In this document: in pieces, positions 23,791 to 34,762 of the stretch
Numbering within the stretch: the stretch's first letter is position 1
Layout: each line of letters opens with the position of its first letter
Assembly: GCF_032452875.1 (NCBI RefSeq)
Contig: NC_083896.1
Coordinates: forward strand, 124,001-188,000
Length of the DNA: 64,000 nucleotides
Reading direction: 5' to 3'
Source: Bos javanicus
Lineage: Eukaryota; Chordata; Mammalia; Artiodactyla; Bovidae
Notes under the pieces: generated by a model
The model's input: the letters and a program-made list of their open reading frames with translations, nothing else
The model's database searches: none
What the model was told of the DNA's origin: nothing
Position numbers and translations under genes: made by a program

Positions 23791-23832
23791 CATTTTCACT
23801 CTCTCTCTCTCTCTCTTTTTTTTTTTTTTTGT

Positions 23833-24745
23833 GCCTAATATCTATTGTTTAGCTGCTGTGCTACAAATATATTGATTTTGTGTCTGGTGGAAGAGTGGAG
23901 AAGTTTGGAGGAATGATGAAGAGACTGTTTGGTGCAGGATGAAACGCAGTGGAGGCTATCCTACTGGAAGCTGCAGGAAAGAGAACTTTATTTCTATAGC
24001 CACAGAACAGTTACCAGAACTCTGCTACTGGAAATAAGGGAACTAGAAGAGGTATCTCATGAACTTGGGGTCTGGCTAAGTATTTTCCTGGACAGGATGT
24101 TTAAAGTGTCTTCTGCCTCCTTTTAGACACCTGTGGTAAAGTCCAGGAGGAGCTACTTGAGCTAAAGAAGGAAATGTTTAGACTTCAAGCAAATTTTGAA
24201 GAACTGAAAAGGCACTAGACCTTGTGGGTTTGATAATAAAATTGCTTTCATGTCTCCAAGGAAAATTTCTCAAAGTGAAAAATGATCTTGGTTTGAAGAT
24301 GAAATCCAGAGTGCTGTTAGTAAAACATGACCTCAGGGTCAACATCTCTGTTGAAAGATGAGCAAGATTTAAAGAGCATCTCAGTGATCCTCTCAGCTAA
24401 ACAAGAAATCTTCTAAGAATCTTAAAGGTACTATGTAAAGCAGAACTACCAGATCATCCAGAGGAATTGGGAGAAATGTTACATTGCTATTAAGTCTTTA
24501 AATATATGGGTGGTTTCTTATGCAGCAATAGATCAGCCAAACAGGTCACTAACGGTTTTTAGATGCACTTGTATAATGGTAGGATAAAATATTTTTGACT
24601 TCACGTTTGACTTTTGCCATATAGTCAGAAAAGGGCTACTTTTGCAAAAATATCCAAAATTTTAATTTTTACCCACGTGCTCTGTATTTTTGTCAACATC
24701 TTTATTTTCTCTTCTTAAATTGTTAACTGGTCAAGTTGTATATAA
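23833..24745. other. Unassigned DNA with a possible terminal exon
   Basis: Not part of the duplication. It contains several short open stretches; the best is the 24,127-24,240 patch given separately. No repeat family identified. Confidence 0.45.
24127..24240 (+). other. Possible terminal exon or pseudogene fragment with poly-A signal
   Basis: A pyrimidine-rich tract ending in CCTCCTTTTAG precedes 24,127. From 24,129 a 29-codon frame reads TCGKVQEELLELKKEM and on to EELKRH before a TAG at 24,216-24,218. The peptide is Glu/Lys/Leu-rich with heptad-like spacing, as in a coiled coil. AATAAA follows at 24,235-24,240. I do not recognise the protein. It could be a real last exon, a gene relic or chance. 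Confidence 0.18.
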
Positions 24746-24746
24746 G

Positions 24747-24949
24747 GGCTTCCCTTGTAAGCTCAGTTGGTAAAGAATCTGCCTACAATGCAGGAGATCC
24801 AGGTTCGATCCCAGGGTTGGGAAGATATCCTGGAGAAGGAAATGGCAACCCAAGCCAGTATTCTTGCTTGGAGAAGCTCATGCATGGAGGAGCCTGGCAG
24901 ACTACAGTCCGTGGGGTTGCAAGAGTCGGACACGATTTAGTGATTAAAC
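24747..24949 (+). mobile_element. Bov-tA SINE
   Basis: Complete forward Bov-tA: tRNA-like head GCTTCCCTTGTAAGCTCAG with a B-box-like GGTTCGATCCC, then the BovB-derived body (ATGGCAACCCAAGCCAGTAT) and end AGTCGGACACGATTTAGTGA. Confidence 0.93.
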
Positions 24950-27805
24950 AACCACCTTCACAAGCTGTGTATATTCTCATTTATTATTGGCCTCACATAT
25001 TTCAAGCAGTTCTATGATATTGCTTTCATCAACTTCATGAAATCCTGTCCTTTTTGCAATATTTACAATTTATTTTCACTTATACTGTCCTTGAATTTAT
25101 TATGTGCTATAATGTTGGTAGGATGGATACTAATGTCTTGAAAGAATGGGTCTTCAGTTAGACATTAATTTTATAAGTAGTCAGTTTTTTAATGAATAAT
25201 TTTTCTTTAAGAAGTTTTGCTTCTTTTAAACAACCCAGACATTGGATTCTCATATAATGAGAGGCACTCTGGTACCACTCAATTTATAACTGAACAGGCC
25301 CTAGGCCCAGACAGGGATTAACATTATGGTAGAAGCTGAGTTGAAGTATGTGATTCAGGCTCACCGTCTAAGAGGAGCTTATGTTTCTCACCCTGAATCT
25401 AAATATTGGTGCAATCCACTTGGATGTAACTTTGGGGTGGGGGAGAACTAGAGAGAAGTCTGGCACACTGAGTGTGGAAGAGGTGGAGAAAAGAAATGAA
25501 TGCTCTGGGAAGAGAGCTTTTGCACACTGTGCAGAAGGACGCTGCCAAGAAAGTTCTCCCCATCTGTGGAATCCTCCAAGGCACCATAAGCCTGCTCCTG
25601 GCAAGTGTGACCTGAGGCATGTCCTGGGTGCTGGGCAATAAAATCAGTACATCTTCATCTCTTGTGGGAAGATAGAGGGAGGAGTGGGTAAAGAAGTAGC
25701 AAAGCAGTCATACTGGAGAGAATCCATCCTTTAGGTGATGGGAGGCTGGTTGGTCAGAGAGTAGTGAAAGGAGGTAGGTATTTTATTCAGAGGGCAGATC
25801 CCTCTATATTTCCCTCTCACGTTTCCCTTTTGGAGAGGAGATAAGAGAACTGAGCAAAGGAAGCCACACTTCTGGGCAGCATTGCTTTAGCAACTGTGAT
25901 AGAAGCTGGTTACAGGAATGAGCTCTCCTCCAAGTTGAAGTTCAGAAGTTATTGCTAAAAAAATCTGTATGAGTTTTTAAAAGCCCATTTTCCCCAAAGT
26001 CTATTACTAGAAATAGGAGGGAATTGATGTCAGGAAAAGATTGAAGTAAAATGAGAAGCTCTGGAATGAAGATCTAGAGATTTGTGTCAGATTAAGCTGA
26101 GATTGAGAAGAGAGATCCAAAGGAACGTATTGTACATCAAGTGGATTTCTTTAAAAGAGTTAATCCAGAAGAGTTACCTACTTCTATTGCTGAATATTAA
26201 GCTTAGGTATTTCCACAAAGCACTCCTTTTTGTAAATAAAGAGTAGAACAGGTATAGCTATATTATATTATAGTTATAATCTACTCCCAAAGCCCACATT
26301 TGTTTTTTTAGTTTGAACACACAAATTTAATACATGAAAAAATGACATTTAAACTGAATAAATTGTTTCAGTGTTGGATAAACTTTCAGCGGAGGTTGTA
26401 CATTTATAGATACAGAACATATATATTTGTCCATTCATTTAACAATTATTCAGTACCTGCTAACTGCTTGTCATTACATGTAGTGTTCATATTTTTAATG
26501 CAAATTTACAAAGCTTATTTTTAAAGGCTGTAATGTGTAAAGAAGTGTCACTGGCAGTAAGTCATAGAATTTTTAAATGGAAAAAAGTCAGTAATGGAAA
26601 ATTTGGGGAAAAACAGATATTCTTCTGCAGTGTACTTTATCTTAGAGGTAAAAGTTGCTGAAATACTGACAACATTATGCCTTTGCAATGAAAGCACAGA
26701 TAAAAGGTTAATACATGCCAAAGACAACTAAAAAAAAATTCAGGGTAAAAAAACATTCTAACTGTGATGCCTTCGGGGTTTTGCTATAAATGAACCTGTT
26801 GGACTGTTTTCCTGATGCCAGAAAAGGGGCTGCAATCTAATATTATTTATGTTTCAGTTATATTTATTAACTCTGTTATTCCAATGCTTTCCCAGTAAAC
26901 AAGAGAATCCCTGAACTGCTTCCAAATTTTCTATTCATTTCTCAACAGTCATCACAGTGTCCCATCAAGCCAAAAATTCTGTGAAATCCTTCCTCCAGAA
27001 TAAGAGCCTGTTTCTCAGCAATCTTTCAAACAAGATTTTAACTCTTCTGTGCAGCTGGCCTAAACATTGAACCAGCAAATAGAAAACACACAGTGGTCTT
27101 TATGCTTGGGTCTTAATGAAATTTCCCATGTGTGCTATTCAGTCAGCTTCATACATTCTCAGGACAGGTACTGAAGAGCTGAGGAATCAGGCAAGTGCTT
27201 GGAGGTGAGAATTGGTCCAGGATACACAGTGTGTGAATTCACAGTCTAGAGAGTGGACTCAGCTGTGGGTCTTCTCTTTAGCAGGAGGGCTCTTCCCTTT
27301 TAAGAACTGTGTCCCATTCAGCCTGCTATGGCTTCTACTACCACCCTGGGAGACTTCACTTCCTGTGGGAAAGAACCACTCATTGATAATATTTCAGGGA
27401 ATGTCAGAGAAGCATTAGAATAATCACACAGATACCCTCTCTCCACTTCTCAAGTGTGGCTTTTTTCCATTTGCTTCCAAGGACACTGATGTGAAAGGGA
27501 ACACTGTGATATTGATGTCAATGAAGCCCACCTTGGTCTCAGTCTGAGAGTTGGTTATGCTCTGAAATATAAAGGGGAACTTGGTTCCATAGAGACTCAT
27601 CTGAGCCTTATCATGCTAAATCTTAACTGTGGTCAGTTCCATGGACTTTATTTAAGTGAAGATGTTTCAGAGGACGTTGAACAAGGTTCTCAAGCCATTC
27701 TTCCCCAGGTAAAGGCTGTGTCTTCCAAGGCAAGACTTTCTCTCACTAACCTGTTGATGGCACCAATTTGACTTTTGGTGGATATTCCCCCCAAAAGGAG
27801 GGTGC

Positions 27806-27880
27806 TCTGTTTTATTCACTTCTGTATCCCCAGATCCTAGAATAGTGCCTAACACATGGCAGTTGACATGGAAATGTTGC
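27806..27880 (+). mobile_element. L2-like 3' end fragment
   Basis: TTCACTTCTGTATCCCCAGA followed by TAGTGCCTAACACATGGCA matches the common L2/MIR 3' core pattern (cccagcacctagcacagtgcctggcacat). Confidence 0.55.
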
Positions 27881-28589
27881 AAGTTATTTGGTGAAACCTA
27901 CATGTGATTGACAACATTGTCAAGATACTCAATCTATGCCTAACCACTTCCATTTGGCATCGAGAAACTTACACGAGAGGATGGTGGGGATTTAGTTTAA
28001 TAGATTTAAAATTGCAACAGGAATTCTTAGACCCTCAGCCCATCTTCTGGAAAAATCAACTAGTCCCCCTGTTTCTGTTTTGCCAACTGTGAAAAGGGGT
28101 CTGGCCAAGTCTTCACTGTGACAGAGTGAGGGGAAAATGTGTGTGCAGTGTTTAACACCTAACAGAGTGATGCATTCCTGCAAGGTGCTTTTTAAATCCA
28201 CTCTTAGCTCTTTCTTTTTCTGAAAGGCAAACACGGAAAACTATAGAGTGAGATGTCTATCAAGAGTCCATCCCTCTTGTTTCTATCTTCTCCTGATAGA
28301 ATTGTCATGGATTCAGCACCAGAATGGTTGTTTAGGCTAAATATTGGTCCCCAGATTGGATGGATTGAAGCTCTTATAGACAATGCCTACATGTCCTAAA
28401 CCTGCCTTCTGAAAATGTACTCTGTATGAACAGACAAGGGAAGGACAATGTATGTGGCATGTCAGCAGTCCCATAATTTCCCTGTTATAGAACAAGATTC
28501 CCACAGTCTGAACACAGAATTATCTTTAAGGAAGGCACTGGTTGGGAGCCAAGGGACCCCAGGCAGGGATTCCTAACCCCAAGCCCTAT

Positions 28590-28680
28590 TTCCAGGGCTC
28601 CTAACTGCCTGTAGTTATGTGACCGGGGCAAGGCTTTTAACCCTTGGGACTCAGCTTCTTTGTCTTTGAATAATACTGGC
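28590..28680 (+). mobile_element. MIR-like SINE fragment
   Basis: TATGTGACCGGGGCAAGGC then TTTTAACCCTTGGGACTCAG follows the MIR core order (tgtgaccttgggcaagtc, ttaacctctctgggcctcag). Diverged. Confidence 0.5.
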
Positions 28681-28932
28681 TTTCTGCCTCCCAAGGGGAC
28701 AGAAGGAAGACAGATTTAATATTTACATAGCACATTGGGAACCTCCAAGAAAGGCACCATACAACTAGGAAATATGATATAATGGGATGAATGTCTTTTA
28801 AGTTGTTGGTCTCCGCTCAGCCTTTCCACAAGTCTCTGGTCAGCCCTCTTCCACATGTACAATATTAAAATGACAGGTGAAGGGGTTTGATTGGATAGTG
28901 TGCTAGTCAGGCATTGTTAGAAAAACAGATGA

Positions 28933-29025
28933 AGATATATATATAATATCACCAATATGATATGTATAGATGCATATATAATATATATCAGGATATACAT
29001 ATATTTATATATACTTAGGATATAG
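28933..29025. repeat. AT-rich (TA)n-like low-complexity tract
   Basis: Repeated ATATAT blocks with scattered C and G. Confidence 0.8.
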
Positions 29026-29273
29026 GCATATATTTTTTCATTATGCTTCACTTCCTTGCACTTTACAGATGTGCTATTTACAAACTGAAGTTTTGTGGTT
29101 AAACTTCGTGTTTGCCTGGTGTTGAGCAAGTCGATTGGTACCATTTCCCCACCAGTATTTGCTCACTTTGTGTTTCTGATCTTATCTTACAAAAGTCAGC
29201 CTCACTAACCCCAAGGCTGAGGGCTTACTCTGTCAGTAGTTGGGACCTATACCAATGCCTTATTATCGTCCCA

Positions 29274-31600
29274 AGAGCTGCCTGTGCCTCAGATCATGAA
29301 CTCTTTATTGCAAACTTCAGACTTAAATTGAAGAAAGTAGGGAAACCACTAGACCATTCAAGTATGAACTAATTCAAATCCCTTATGATTATATAGTGGA
29401 AGTGACAAACAGATTCAAGGGATTAGATCTGATAGACAGAGTGCCTGAAGAACTATGGATGGAGGTTCGTAACACTGTACAGGAGCCAGCAATCAAAACC
29501 ATCCCCACAAAACATTATTTCAGAATCTGAAATCTTCATATGAAGAGGCAAACAACAAGAATACAGCAAAAAATATTTTTTAAAAAGAGACATGTGTCAG
29601 GCAGTTAATAAAATTTGCGTTGTTTTTCTGGGTCTTGTAACATTCACAGTACTTGACAGTTTTAAAATTTTAATTTGTTATATATATATATTAAAAAAAA
29701 TCCCCAAGATAAAGAAATGCAAAAAGGAAAAATGGTTGTCTGAGGAGGCCTTACAAATAGCCAAGAAAAGAAGAGAAGCAAAAGGAAAAAGAGAAAAGGA
29801 AAGATATATCCATCTGAATGCAGAGTTCCAAAGAACAGCAAGTAGAAATAAGAAGCCTTCCTAAGTGATCAATGCAAAGAAATAGAGGAAAACAATAGAA
29901 AAGGAAAGCCTAGATATCTCTTCAGGAAAATTAGAGATATCAAGAGAACACTTCATGCAAAGATGGGCATAACAAAGTGCAGAAATGGCATGAATCTAAA
30001 AGAAGCAGAAGATATTAAGAAGAGGGGGCAACACTACACAAAAGAACTATACAAAAAAGATCTTCATGATCCAGATAACCATGATGGTGTAATCACTTAA
30101 CTAGAGTAGAGCCAGACATCCTGGAATGTGAAGTCAAGTGGGCCTTAGGAAGCATCACTACGAACAATGCTAGTGGATGTGATGGAATTCCTGTTGAGCT
30201 ACTTCAAATCCTAAAAGATTATGTTATGAATGTGCTGCTCTCAATATGCCAGCAAATTTGGAAAAAACAGCAGTGGCCAAATGACTGGAAAAAGTCTGTT
30301 TTCATTCCAATGCCAAAGAAAGGCAATGCCAAAGAATGCTCAAACTACCACACAATTACATTCATTTCACTTGTTAACAAAATAATGCTCAACATTCTCC
30401 AAGCCAGACTTCAACAGTACGTGAACCATGAACTTCCAGATGTTCAAGCTGGATTTAGAAAAGTCAGAAGAAACAGAGATCAAATTGCCAACATCTGTTG
30501 GATCATAGAAAGAGCAAGAGAATTCCAGAAAAAAAATATATTTCTGCTTCATTGACCACTAAAGCCTTTGGCTTTGTGGGTCACAACGAACTGTGGAAAA
30601 GTCTTAAAGAGATGGGAATAGCAACCACCTAACCTGTCTCCTGAAAAATCTGTATGTGGACAAGATGCAGTAGTTGGAATGGGACATGGGACAACGGACT
30701 GGTTCCCAAATTGGGAAAGGAGTATGTCAAGGCTGTATACTGTCTCCTGATTATTGAGCTTATATGCAGAGCACACCATGCGAAATGATGGGCTGGATGA
30801 AGCACACACTGGAATCAAGATTGCCAGGGGAAATATCAATAACCTAAGATATGCAGATGACACCACCTTTATGTTAGAAGGTGAAGAGGAACTAAATAGC
30901 CTCTTGATTAAATTGAAAGAGGAGAGTGAAAAAAGCTGAAAAGGTTTCAAACTCAACATTGAAAAAATGAAGATCATGGCATCCAGTCCCATCACTTCAT
31001 GGCAAATAGATGGGGAAACAATAGAAACAGTGAGAGACTTTATTTTGGGGGCTCCAAAATCACTGCAGATGGTGACTGCAGCCATGGAATTAAAAGATGC
31101 TTGTTCCTTGGAAGAAAAGCTATGACCAACTTGGACAGCATATTAAAAAGCAGATACATTACTTGGCTGACAAAGGTCCATCTAGTCAAAGCTTTGGTTT
31201 TTCCAGGAGTTATGTATGGATGTGAGAATTGGACCATAAAGAAGGCTAAGAACCAAAGAATCAGTGCTTTTGAATTGTGGTATTGCAGAAGACCCTTGAG
31301 AGTTCCTTTGGATTGCAAAGAGATCAAACCAGTCAATCCTAAAGGAAATCAGTCCTGAATACTCATTGGAAGAAATGATCCTGAAGATCCAATACTTTGG
31401 CCACCTGATGTGAAGAACTGACTCATTTGAAAAGACCCTGATGCTGGGAAGGATTGAAGGCAGGAGGAAAATGGGATGACAGAGGATCAGATGTTTAGAT
31501 GACATCACTGTCTCAATGGACATGAGTTTGAGCAAGTTCTGGGAGTTGGTGATGAACAGGGAAGCCTGGCGTGCTGCAGTCCATGAGGTTATAAGGAGTC
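29274..31600 (+). pseudogene. BovB endonuclease end plus reverse transcriptase, decayed
   Basis: The remnant carries the terminal SDHE endonuclease motif at its 5' edge. Reverse transcriptase blocks follow: MPKKGNAKECSNYHTITF, then HELPDVQAGFRKVRRNRDQ (the family usually has GRG where VRR stands), and a YADD catalytic motif at 30,850-30,861 (NLRYADDTTFM). Downstream, YGCENWTIKKAKNQRISAF is readable. Frameshifts fall near 30,555, around 30,720-30,760 and at 31,045, and there are several stops. YADD is kept, but the ORF is far from intact and is further split by an insertion. Confidence 0.85.
29508..29699 (+). mobile_element. Unidentified 192-bp A-tailed insertion inside BovB
   Basis: BovB sequence is continuous up to ATCCCCA at 29,501-29,507 and resumes with ATCCCCA at 29,700-29,706; the copy at 35,400-35,440 shows no such gap. 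The inserted body ends in TATATATATTAAAAAAAA. Target duplication and A-tail point to LINE-mediated retrotransposition. I do not recognise the body; it is not Bov-tA, Bov-A2, CHR or MIR. Confidence 0.6.
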
Positions 31601-31639
31601 AGTCACAACTCAGTAACTGAAATGACTGAAGTGACTACA

Positions 31640-32360
31640 CTGAGCCTCTTCCATCTTGGAGGGAGCAGAGACTTGTCCTCACTGGAGTAGATATATTCTA
31701 GATGTAGATCTGCCGTTCCTGCCCCACAATGCTTCTTTCAGGAACTCTGTCCACAGAACACATTTTCCAGCATTTTGGTACTTCCTGTAGCATTGCTTCT
31801 GATTAGTGATTTTCATAGCATCTCTTCTATGATGGTAAAGGGAATACAGCAACGTGCCCTTGGCCATGGAATTAACTGGTTTTACCGAGGACGCCATCAT
31901 CTAGAAACAACTGGGCAAATTTTGAAAGCTTACTGAGACAGTGTGACAGCTAATGAAGACTCAAGTGTGTCAGATGGGAGTCAACATCCTGAAAGGGTGC
32001 AGTCTTAAAGGGTATTGTACATGCTGTGAAGCATATAGTGTATATTTGAAGCATAATGGTGCTATCTTCGACCCACAGCCAGAACATATGTGTCTTGTAA
32101 TCAAGGGATGAAGCGGCTTGTTTCACTACTGAACCCACAACCCAGTTGTAGAATTTTTGCCTCCCATCCTGGCTTCTTTGAGCTCTGCTTCTTTGGAGAT
32201 CTTGGTCCCCAAATGGGAGCTGCTCACCAGGGGATGCTCACATATATCCAGGGCTCCAGGTGAACAACCTCAATCAGGGAGGCACTTTGCCAGACCTTCT
32301 AGAGAAGAAAAAACATGACTGATGTGTCTGTGAAGAATCCAGGAAAAGGACACCCCTCAC
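31640..32360 (+). mobile_element. Endogenous retrovirus pol (integrase-side) relic
   Basis: The nucleotide pattern resembles the integrase portion of the pol gene of old class I-type mammalian endogenous retroviruses and the segment just downstream of it. It is heavily mutated: no open frame longer than about 70 codons follows the homology, and substitutions, stops and indels are spread throughout. No LTR of the same element is seen beside it. This rests on recalled family resemblance only, so the class assignment is tentative. It is a non-functional fossil. Confidence 0.4.
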
Positions 32361-32744
32361 AGGCCCCTGCATCCAGAAAATGCATTCTGGGTAGTACTGG
32401 AAGAGTTTTGATTCTGTCCAGTTGATACAACAAGAAAGACATCAGATGTGCATACTGATTTTTGCCTATTTGTTCATCTAAATGGAAATAATAATCAGGG
32501 TCTTCAGGTCTGTGGAAACATAAAAACTTTTTCCAGCCCTCTGAAGCACTAGATACAATTAAAAAAAAAATCCTTATTCTCTTGTCTGCATAAGTTACAA
32601 CATTAACTTAAAATAAACTTAACAACTTAAAATCGAGCAGGGCTGCTGGTGAAAACAAAATTAATGTTAGTCCGGTTTCTCCCTCATTTTGCCATCACTG
32701 ATGATTCTGAGAAGGTTATTGCTATTTATAACCTCAGCTTCTTT
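32361..32744. other. Unassigned spacer
   Basis: No gene or clear repeat; a poly-A run lies near 32,560-32,569. Confidence 0.5.
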
Positions 32745-32882
32745 TTAAATATTCATTTATTTATTTGGCTGTGCCAGGTTTTAGATGAACCATGTGGGAT
32801 CTAGTTTCTGAATCAGGGATTGAACCTGGGTTCCCTGATTTTGGAGCATGGAGTCTTAGACACAGACCACCAGGGAAGTCAC
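32745..32882 (-). mobile_element. tRNA-related SINE fragment (CHR/Bov type), reverse orientation
   Basis: TATTTATTTGGCTGTGCCAG, then AACCATGTGGGATCTAGTTT, then CAGGGATTGAACCTGGGTTC and CACCAGGGAAGTC: the reverse head of a cetartiodactyl tRNA-derived SINE with its B-box. Confidence 0.8.
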
Positions 32883-32954
32883 CTCTACTTGTTTCTTGAT
32901 AAAGGGCACACCTGTGCATTTAAAACATTTCTTGTTTTGTCCATATTTTAATGC

Positions 32955-33205
32955 TGTAGTTAAGAACATTAACTCTGAAATCTGATGCTGGTGTTTGAAT
33001 CCTGGCTCAGTTCTTTCTGGTTATGTGATCCTGGGTAAGTCAATTAACCTCTCTGTACCTAAGTCCCCTGTCTCTAACCCAAGGATGATAGCAGTGCCCA
33101 TTTTGAGTGTTTGGAGCATTCATTGCGATAACATAGGCAATATGTTACAGTAGTGCTTGGCACATAGTAAGTGGTGAATAAATGTTAGCAGTTGTTATTG
33201 TTAAT
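32955..33205 (+). mobile_element. MIR SINE
   Basis: Nearly the whole MIR order is readable: TTTGAATCCTGGCTCAGTTC, TATGTGATCCTGGGTAAGTC, ATTAACCTCTCTGTACCTAA, and the end GCTTGGCACATAGTAAGTGG followed by TGAATAAATG. Confidence 0.92.
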
Positions 33206-33307
33206 ATTATAATTTGGCAATGCTTGTTCTAAGTTAGCGTGCCAGAAATATAAACCATTTTATATCCCCTCTTTCTCTACAAACCTGAAGAACACCTGCT
33301 AAAAGAC

Positions 33308-33695
33308 TGTTATGGATTGAATTCTGTCCCTTGTTCACATCCCCTCCTCTCTGCCCTGAATTCTTCTGTTCAAGTTTTCACCCCCAATGAGACTGTATTT
33401 GGAGATAGCACCTTTATGGAAGTGAGTAAGGTTAAATGAGGTCACAAGAGTGCAGTCTAATCTGATAGGCCTGGTGTCCTTAGAAGGGCCAGACATTTCT
33501 GTCTCTCTACATGTACAAAGAAGACAGGCCATGTGGGGACACGGAGGAAAGGTGGCCGTTTACTATCCTGGAACCAATCCCATTGACACCCTGATCTTGG
33601 ACTTCCAGCCTCCAGCACTGTGGGAAATAAATGTCTCTTATTTAAGCCCCTCAGGCTGTGGCATTTTTCCATGGCACCTTGAACAGACTAAGACT
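33308..33695 (+). mobile_element. MLT1-type MaLR solo LTR
   Basis: Begins TGTTATGGATTGAATTCTGT and ends near AACAGACTAAGACT, the MLT1 LTR termini. Internal landmarks are AATGAGACTGTATTTGGAGA, TGGACTTCCAGCCTCCAGC-type wording and an AATAAA poly-A signal at 33,626-33,631. No internal or second LTR sequence is seen. The family is the ancient non-autonomous ERVL-MaLR group. Confidence 0.82.
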
Positions 33696-34017
33696 TTATG
33701 AAACATTTTAACTCATATATTGAAGGAGAGACAAACGGGCAGTCCTAATGTAGGATGTCTGATGCCATTCTCAAATGCCATTTCTCCTTGTGGGAAAAAC
33801 TTAACTCTACCATCTCCCATGGTGGTGGTGGGGTTGTCAGGAGGAGTCATATACCATCAGGACTACTGTCCACTTGCTTCCCTCAATATAACTGTTTTCT
33901 ACAGAATGAATCTATGCTGTGGCTGCGTGGGCACAGGGGGGCCTAGAGGAGCTATCCCGTGTTGAAGGTCAGGAAGGGCGGCGGTGAAGAGATACCTCTT
34001 GTCCAAGGTAAGGAGCA

Positions 34018-34635
34018 TTGGCTGCGCTTTGCTGGAGCAGCCGTGAAGAGATACCCCATGCCCAAGGTAAGATAAACCCAAGTAAGACGGTTGGTGTTGC
34101 AAGAGGACACCAGAGGGCAGACACACTGAAACCATACTCACAGAAAACTAGTCAATCTAATCACACTAGGACCATAGCCTTGTCTAACTCAGTGAAACTA
34201 AGCCATGCCCGTGGGGCAACCCAAGATGGGCGGGTCATGGTGGAAAGATCTGACAGAATGTGGTCCACTGGAGAAGGGAATGGCAAACCACTTCAGTATT
34301 CTTGCCTTGAGAACCCCATGAACAGTATGAAAAGGCGAAATGATAGGACACTGAAAGAGAAACTCCCCAGGTCAGTAGGTGCCCAATATGCTACTGGAGA
34401 TCAGTGGAGAAATAACTCCAGGAAGAATGAACGGATGGAGCCAAAGCAAAAAGAATACCCAGCTGTGGATGTGACTGGTGATAGAAGCAAGGTCCGATGC
34501 TGTAAAGAGCAATATTGCATAGGAACCTGGAATGTCAGGTCCATGAATCAAGGCAAATTGGAAGTGGTCAAACAAGAGATGGCAAGAGTGAATGTAGACA
34601 TTCTAGGAATCAGCGAACTGAAATGGACTGGGTGA
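34018..34635 (+). pseudogene. BovB ORF 5' part up to the endonuclease start
   Basis: An open frame of 205 codons covering the BovB 5' coding or leader region and the first endonuclease block (IGTWNVRSMNQGKLEVVK, then VDILGISELKWTG, where the Glu of SELKW is the expected catalytic residue). It meets a TGA at 34,633-34,635 where the family continues; a small deletion within GGGTGAATTT is the likely cause. The true start is unclear, since many BovB copies differ at the 5' end. The stretch at 34,262-34,320 also resembles the body of Bov-tA/Bov-A SINEs. Confidence 0.8.
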
Positions 34636-34762
34636 ATTTAACTCAGATGACCATTATATCTACTACTGCGGGCAGGAATCCCTCAGAAGAAATGGAGTAG
34701 CCATCATGGTCAACAAAAGAGTCTGAAATGCAGTACTTGGATGTAATCTCAAAAATGACAGA

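Larger units (their letters stand above)
18757..23832. repeat. Segmental duplication, copy 2
   Basis: Direct-orientation partner of 1,541-6,305, offset by 17,213 bases at its left edge. It is about 310 bases longer, most of which is a Bov-A2 insertion at 20,975-21,250. Here the left edge adjoins AT-rich non-L1 DNA, whereas copy 1 adjoins the broken L1, so this side is more likely the ancestral arrangement. No gene recognised. Confidence 0.9.
24950..29273. other. Unassigned DNA
   Basis: Long stretch with no recognised gene. Small old repeat pieces are listed separately (L2-like 27,806, MIR-like 28,590, AT-rich 28,933). An AATAAA occurs at about 25,638 with no supported transcript upstream. 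Confidence 0.5.
29274..31625 (+). mobile_element. BovB (RTE) LINE, old and 5'-truncated
   Basis: Begins at the end of the endonuclease domain (the block encoding CASDHELFIANF) and continues to the BovB 3' end. It aligns with 35,194-37,330 but carries many more substitutions and indels, so it is an older insertion. It is interrupted by a 192-bp foreign segment at 29,508-29,699. The tail after 31,585 is diverged. Confidence 0.9.

Noticed and set aside
24747..24800. tRNA gene in SINE heads (here and at 37,462, 41,175, 45,661)
   Set aside because: A B-box-like GGTTCGATCCC is present, but only as the tRNA-derived head of Bov-tA SINEs; no complete cloverleaf is expected.
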